From positions 94,169 through 158,168 of the forward strand of contig JACZTO010000001.1 of the NCBI GenBank assembly GCA_022573655.1: DNA of 64,000 nucleotides. Direction: 5' to 3'. Shown piece by piece: positions 62,069-64,000 of the stretch (position 1 is the first letter of the stretch; every line of letters begins with the position of its first letter). This DNA comes from Pseudomonadota bacterium (GTDB lineage Bacteria > Pseudomonadota > Gammaproteobacteria > Steroidobacterales > Woeseiaceae). Position numbers and translations under genes: made by a program. Below the pieces are notes generated by a model. The model was not told the DNA's origin, ran no database searches, and saw only the letters and a list, made by a program, of their open reading frames with translations.

Positions 62069-63127
62069 ATGAACGTCAAACCATTATTCAAACTTATGGT
62101 TGAGAAGAAGGCATCGGACCTTTTCTTCGCGCCGTATTCGCCGGCCAAAATCAAGATCGAAGGCAAAATCATGCCGGTCAACAAGCTCGAGATGACGCCG
62201 AAAATGGTCAGGCAGGCGGCGTTCGAACTCATGACCGAAGAGCAGATGGAGGAGTTCAACAGAGAACTGGAAATTGACTTCGCGTTGTCGGAGCCTGGTC
62301 TTGGTCGCTTCCGCGTGAATGTCTTTCATCAGCGCGGCAACGTGGCAATGGTGTTGCGTTACATCACATCAGAGTTACCGACGCTGGATGAGTTAGGAAT
62401 GCCGGATGCACTCAAGGAATTGGTGATGCTGCGACGCGGACTGATTCTGATGGTAGGAGCGTCAGGCGCCGGCAAATCAACGACACTTGCGGCGATGGTC
62501 AACCATCGCAATGAGAAGACGTCGTCGCACATCATCACCATCGAAGATCCGATCGAATTTCTGCACCCGAACAAGCAGTCGATCATCAATCAGCGTGAGG
62601 TCGGGCTGGACACGAAGTCCTATGCCCGCGCGCTCAAGAGCGCGGTTCGGGCTGCGCCGGACGTTATCCTGATCGGTGAGATTCGTGATACCGAATCCAT
62701 GCGTGCGGCACTCGACATGGCCGGCACCGGCCACCTTGTACTTGCCACGATTCACTCGAACAACGCGGCTGAAACGCTGGATCGAATTATCAATTTTTTC
62801 CCGCAGGAGCAACATGCGCAGGTGTACATGGATCTTGCGCATTACTTGCGCGCGATTCTGTCACAAAGGCTGGTACGAGCCCGCAATGGCAAACGCGTTG
62901 CAGCGGTCGAACTCATGCTCAACACGCCGCACATCAAAGACCTTATCCTGAAGGGCGATATCTCTGCCGTGAAAGAGGCGCACAAGGAAAGTGGCGAACA
63001 TGGCATGCAAAACTTTGACGACGCGTTGTTGCAGCTTTACAAGGATGGCACCATTACACTGGACGAGGCGATGTCGCACGCAGATTCGCGCGCCAACCTG
63101 GAAGCCAAGGTCAATTTCGGCGGCTAA
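62069..63127 (+). CDS. Second PilU-like retraction ATPase
   Basis: A 352-residue ATPase directly after pilU. Walker A is GASGAGKSTT near 131 (Ser and Ala where PilU has Thr and Ser), with an intact Walker B (DVILIGEIRD), Asp box (IITIEDPIEF) and His box (TIHSNNAAETLD). The C-terminal motif TPHIKDLILKGDISAVKEAH resembles PilU, without PilU's long tail. Motifs suggest an active ATPase. A third member behind pilT-pilU occurs in some relatives; its special role is unknown. Its end overlaps the PyrK-like gene by 4 bases. Confidence 0.92.
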   Translation: MNVKPLFKLMVEKKASDLFFAPYSPAKIKIEGKIMPVNKLEMTPKMVRQAAFELMTEEQMEEFNRELEIDFALSEPGLGRFRVNVFHQRGNVAMVLRYITSELPTLDELGMPDALKELVMLRRGLILMVGASGAGKSTTLAAMVNHRNEKTSSHIITIEDPIEFLHPNKQSIINQREVGLDTKSYARALKSAVRAAPDVILIGEIRDTESMRAALDMAGTGHLVLATIHSNNAAETLDRIINFFPQEQHAQVYMDLAHYLRAILSQRLVRARNGKRVAAVELMLNTPHIKDLILKGDISAVKEAHKESGEHGMQNFDDALLQLYKDGTITLDEAMSHADSRANLEAKVNFGG

Positions 63128-64000
63128 AATTTCCAGACCACGGTTGCCGCATCGAATACCGGACCATCGACGCATACGCGCTGCATCGTGTCACCGCCGG
63201 GTGTCCTGATTTGCACAGCGCAGCCCGCGCAACCACCCACCGCACATGCCATGAACTCTTCCAGCGAGACCTGGCAAGGAAGCTTATAGCGCGCGGCCAG
63301 TGCGGCGACCGCTTGCAGCATCAGACTCGGACCACAGGCGAACACGGCGGTCTTGTGCAAATCATCGACTGTTAAGGATGCCAGCCACTGGTCGGCAAGA
63401 TCGGTGACGTAACCGTCAAAACAACCATCGTAACCCGCCAGCGTTGCGAGACGGCAAGGCACCCCCCAGTCTTCAAGCAGTGGCATGGTGCTGTTAATGA
63501 CCTCGTCCAACCAGGGTGCTGCGATGCTCGATCCCCGCAAACTGAAAGGGAATGGAAGTTCCGAGCCCAGGATCGCGAGTGGTTGCCAGTCGCCGTCCTG
63601 GCGTCGCAGATGATCTGCGATGAATACCATTGGTGGGATGCCGACGCCGCCGCCAATCAATAGAGTTCTGGGTCGCTGCGGCGACATTGTGAAGGGCTGC
63701 CCGATGGGACCCAGCACATTAATTCTGTCGCCGGGCCTGGCGCTGCTCAGCAGACGCAGGCCATCACCGACGATCTTGTAAAGAACGTCTATCCAGTCGT
63801 CCGCAGCGCGCATGATTGACAATGGTCTGCGCATCGGCAGCGAATCGTCGCAGGCGAGATGTACGAAAGTTCCTGGTGCGGCGGCCGCAGCACATCGAGG
63901 TGCGCGGATGCGTGTAATGAATTGGTCGCCCGGAAACGCGTCCACAGCGATCACTTCGCCATCTTCTACAAAGATCGTGCCGCGGTTTCGCTGCGCCTGG
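63124..64000 (-). CDS. PyrK-like dihydroorotate dehydrogenase electron-transfer subunit (partial, N-terminus off the right edge)
   Basis: 291 residues are visible and the frame runs open to the window end, past the GTG chosen in the ORF track; the added residues (RGTIFVEDGEVIAVDAFPGDQ) fit the family. It is a ferredoxin-reductase-like flavoprotein: FAD motif RRPLSIM, NAD motif LLIGGGVGIPPMVFIA, and a C-terminal 2Fe-2S site with C-x4-C-x2-C and a later Cys (CAVGGCAGC...VCVDGPVF). It normally feeds electrons to PyrD in pyrimidine synthesis. Other pyrimidine genes may follow to the right. Confidence 0.88.
   Translation of the reverse strand, partial: QAQRNRGTIFVEDGEVIAVDAFPGDQFITRIRAPRCAAAAAPGTFVHLACDDSLPMRRPLSIMRAADDWIDVLYKIVGDGLRLLSSARPGDRINVLGPIGQPFTMSPQRPRTLLIGGGVGIPPMVFIADHLRRQDGDWQPLAILGSELPFPFSLRGSSIAAPWLDEVINSTMPLLEDWGVPCRLATLAGYDGCFDGYVTDLADQWLASLTVDDLHKTAVFACGPSLMLQAVAALAARYKLPCQVSLEEFMACAVGGCAGCAVQIRTPGGDTMQRVCVDGPVFDAATVVWKF

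Noticed and set aside
1-64000. CRISPR arrays, tRNA, rRNA, prophage or integrase genes
   Set aside because: I looked for repeats with regular spacers, tRNA-like cloverleaf ends and phage structural genes and saw none; a tRNAscan or CRISPR finder run would confirm.

Overview
The window reads as chromosomal DNA of a free-living, probably marine or sediment gammaproteobacterium. The evidence is the gene content and order: glnE followed by a small zinc-ribbon gene and rfaD, a set of lipid A/Kdo/heptose genes, and the block DUF4426-yggT-proC-yggS divergent from pilT-pilU, which is a classic gammaproteobacterial neighbourhood. A Woeseia/Chromatiales-like relative is a guess only. I see no rRNA, tRNA, CRISPR array, phage or plasmid genes. 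The only clear mobile DNA is one 263-bp MITE-like element.

Layout. 1-5.8 kb: a PadR-regulated RND efflux operon (padR, adaptor, pump) and a second, lipoprotein-type adaptor that runs off the left edge. 6-13 kb: a sugar-lactone-oxidase-like flavoprotein, a PLP ammonia-lyase overlapping an exported amidohydrolase, a small exported protein with the MITE inserted in its stop codon, then an overlapping run CBS / Tat-type dienelactone hydrolase / TPR / TonB-C. 13-26 kb: folD, a tightly overlapped cupin-DUF6265-ceramidase-GFA operon, an acyltransferase, then transport and membrane genes (DUF819, MATE, CPA2 antiporter) with several small unknowns. 26.3-28.7 kb: a sigma54 activator with PAS sensors, divergent from a short transcription unit described below. 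28.7-36 kb: PBP4, an SH3 protein, cysB and a cysteine synthase, and a GGDEF/EAL protein. 36-44 kb: glnE and LPS biosynthesis. 44-49 kb: MltD-like transglycosylase, L,D-transpeptidase, ppnN. 49-56 kb: heat-shock-type promoter and htpG-msrB-FKBP, an OmpA/coiled-coil pair, ornithine aminotransferase. 56-64 kb: HU-like protein, DUF4426, yggT, proC, yggS, then three tandem type IV pilus retraction ATPases and a PyrK-like subunit cut by the right edge.

Most unusual region: 26306-26888. A double-PAS sigma54 enhancer-binding protein starts at 26889. Just upstream lie three copies of a TTACG-N6-CGTAA dyad. About 50-100 bp further on, the opposite strand carries a well-spaced -24/-12 (sigma54) promoter. 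It faces a 45-codon membrane-peptide gene, followed by five consecutive hairpins with perfect 6-bp arms and a final hairpin ending in eight U. Activator, binding sites, promoter, peptide, structured RNA and terminator fit within about 2.4 kb. I cannot match this unit to a described system.

Where the ORF track began at a TTG or GTG without support, I moved starts to the codon favoured by ribosome-binding sites, family length or signal peptide. All functional calls rest on motifs and memory of families; no database search was run.
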